DNA from: Butyrivibrio sp. WCD3002
Lineage (GTDB): Bacteria > Bacillota > Clostridia > Lachnospirales > Lachnospiraceae
Direction: 5' to 3'
Length of the DNA stretch: 64,000 nt
NCBI RefSeq assembly: GCF_000424265.1
Contig: NZ_KE384156.1
Span: 1,795 to 65,794 of the forward strand
Shown here: positions 63,457-64,000 of the stretch, piece by piece
Layout: each line of letters begins with the position of its first letter
How positions within the stretch are numbered: the first letter of the stretch is position 1
Position numbers and translations under genes: made by a program
The notes under the pieces: generated by a model
The model's database searches: none
Seen by the model: only the letters and a program-made list of their open reading frames with translations
Told to the model about the DNA's origin: nothing

Positions 63457-63726
63457 TCATAACCCCACTACGAATTTCACGATAATAAAAGCGACGTATC
63501 GGATTCCCACAACAATATCTCCGGTCGCGGTGAGCCACAGCTTTATCGTCATACCCGCGCCGGTGTTTTGGATGGAGCCATCATTACGTGACAACCCCTC
63601 ACAGGTGGCGCTGTTATAGCCATCCCGTGCTGCGCTCCTCAAAGCATGAAAATTCGCAGGGCTTTTATAAGCGTATGCTGCTTCACAAAACTCACATCTG
63701 CGCATGAGATTATTAAAATAGTCCAT
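63457..63726 (-). pseudogene. Unrecognised 89-codon ORF in the inverted-repeat arm
   Basis: The frame begins MDYFNNLMRRCEFCEAAYAY and contains SPANFH and CEGLSRNDGS. A frameshifted relative lies on the plus strand from 63806. No ribosome site precedes the ATG, which sits in the hairpin arm. It is either a degraded member of a small repeated gene family or fortuitous coding in a repeat. No family recognised. Confidence 0.3.
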
Positions 63727-64000
63727 TGCCGGCGATTATATGCGAGCGCCTGTTTCTCTAAGGCCTAAATATTTTAGAAAAACAAGCGAGCATAACGAGC
63801 TGGCAATGGACTATTTTAATGATCTGAAAGCGCAGATGCTCAGACATGTTGCAAGCAGCATACATAAAAGCCCTGCGAATTTTCATATCGTTGCAAGCAG
63901 CATGGAATGGCTATATCAGCGCCTCCTGTGAGGGATTGCCACGCAATGATGGCTCCGCCCATGGCAACGGCGCGGGTATGGCGATAATTTCCGTGGTCCC
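63532..64000. repeat. Large imperfect inverted duplication, cut by the window end
   Basis: The stretch 63532-63765 matches the reverse complement of 63767-64000 along its whole length with scattered differences and small indels. Shared blocks include CCTGCGAATTTTCAT and GGCGCGGGTAT (or complements). The centre lies in the loop of hairpin B. The right arm may continue past the window. Confidence 0.75.
63712..63820. repeat. Long hairpin element B, inverted copy of element A
   Basis: A perfect 19-bp inverted repeat (63712-63730 and 63802-63820, core AGTCCATTGCC). Its inner left part (GGCGATTATATGCGAGCGCC) is the exact reverse complement of the inner right part of element A. Its inner right part likewise matches the inner left part of A. 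Confidence 0.8.

Overview
The window looks like chromosome from a motile Lachnospiraceae bacterium (Butyrivibrio, Pseudobutyrivibrio or Roseburia type). Evidence: a Gram-positive flagellar regulon with CsrA and FliW, Firmicutes-type Shine-Dalgarno sequences, a DUF4364 gene, an ANTAR regulator next to glnA, a BspA-like surface protein with a Lys-rich tail, and a thiolase and NAD-type malic enzyme. Assignment is by gene content only.

Left part (1-5.3 kb) looks accessory. It holds the 3' end of a large BspA-like surface protein, a ~0.45 kb remnant bounded by 15-bp inverted repeats, and a tyrosine recombinase lacking its N-terminal domain. The recombinase lies beside the 3' end of a tRNA-Thr gene, a classic island boundary. 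From 5.5 to 24.7 kb are mostly housekeeping genes on the minus strand: a sensor kinase with Tyr in place of the phosphoacceptor His, DUF4364, malic enzyme, a membrane-anchored DUF5722 glycosidase-like protein, rarA, a ROK sugar kinase, a TetR-controlled MMPL/heptad-repeat lipoprotein pair, an acidic protein, thiolase, MgtC and glycogen phosphorylase.

From 24.8 to 61.1 kb almost everything is on the minus strand and serves the flagellum. In transcription order: flgM, flgN, two flgK-like genes, flgL, fliW, csrA, a very long flagellin, flaG, fliD, fliS, a FlgN/FliT-like gene, a glycosyltransferase-like gene, a second fliW, then a nonulosonic (sialic/legionaminic-type) acid pathway. That pathway comprises a PtmE-like nucleotidyltransferase, NeuC/LegG, NeuA/LegF, NeuB/LegI and NeuD-like genes. 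It is interleaved with two ordinary flagellins, two tandem Maf (DUF115) proteins, a GT2, a deacetylase, a GNAT, an ATP-grasp ligase, an SDR and a LicD protein. The layout predicts flagellins made late, glycosylated by Maf proteins and exported.

Seven sigma-28 type promoters can be read directly. Three leaders (two flagellins and flaG-fliD) each carry a small hairpin presenting AAGGAT 25-31 nt before the start codon, the expected shape of a CsrA site. The long flagellin has a short leader without it. This makes a coherent CsrA/FliW circuit with one apparent escapee.

The right end (61.4-64 kb) has glnA and an ANTAR regulator on the plus strand. They are followed by a repeat-rich stretch with two long hairpins that are inverted copies of each other and a >=0.46 kb imperfect inverted duplication cut off by the window edge.
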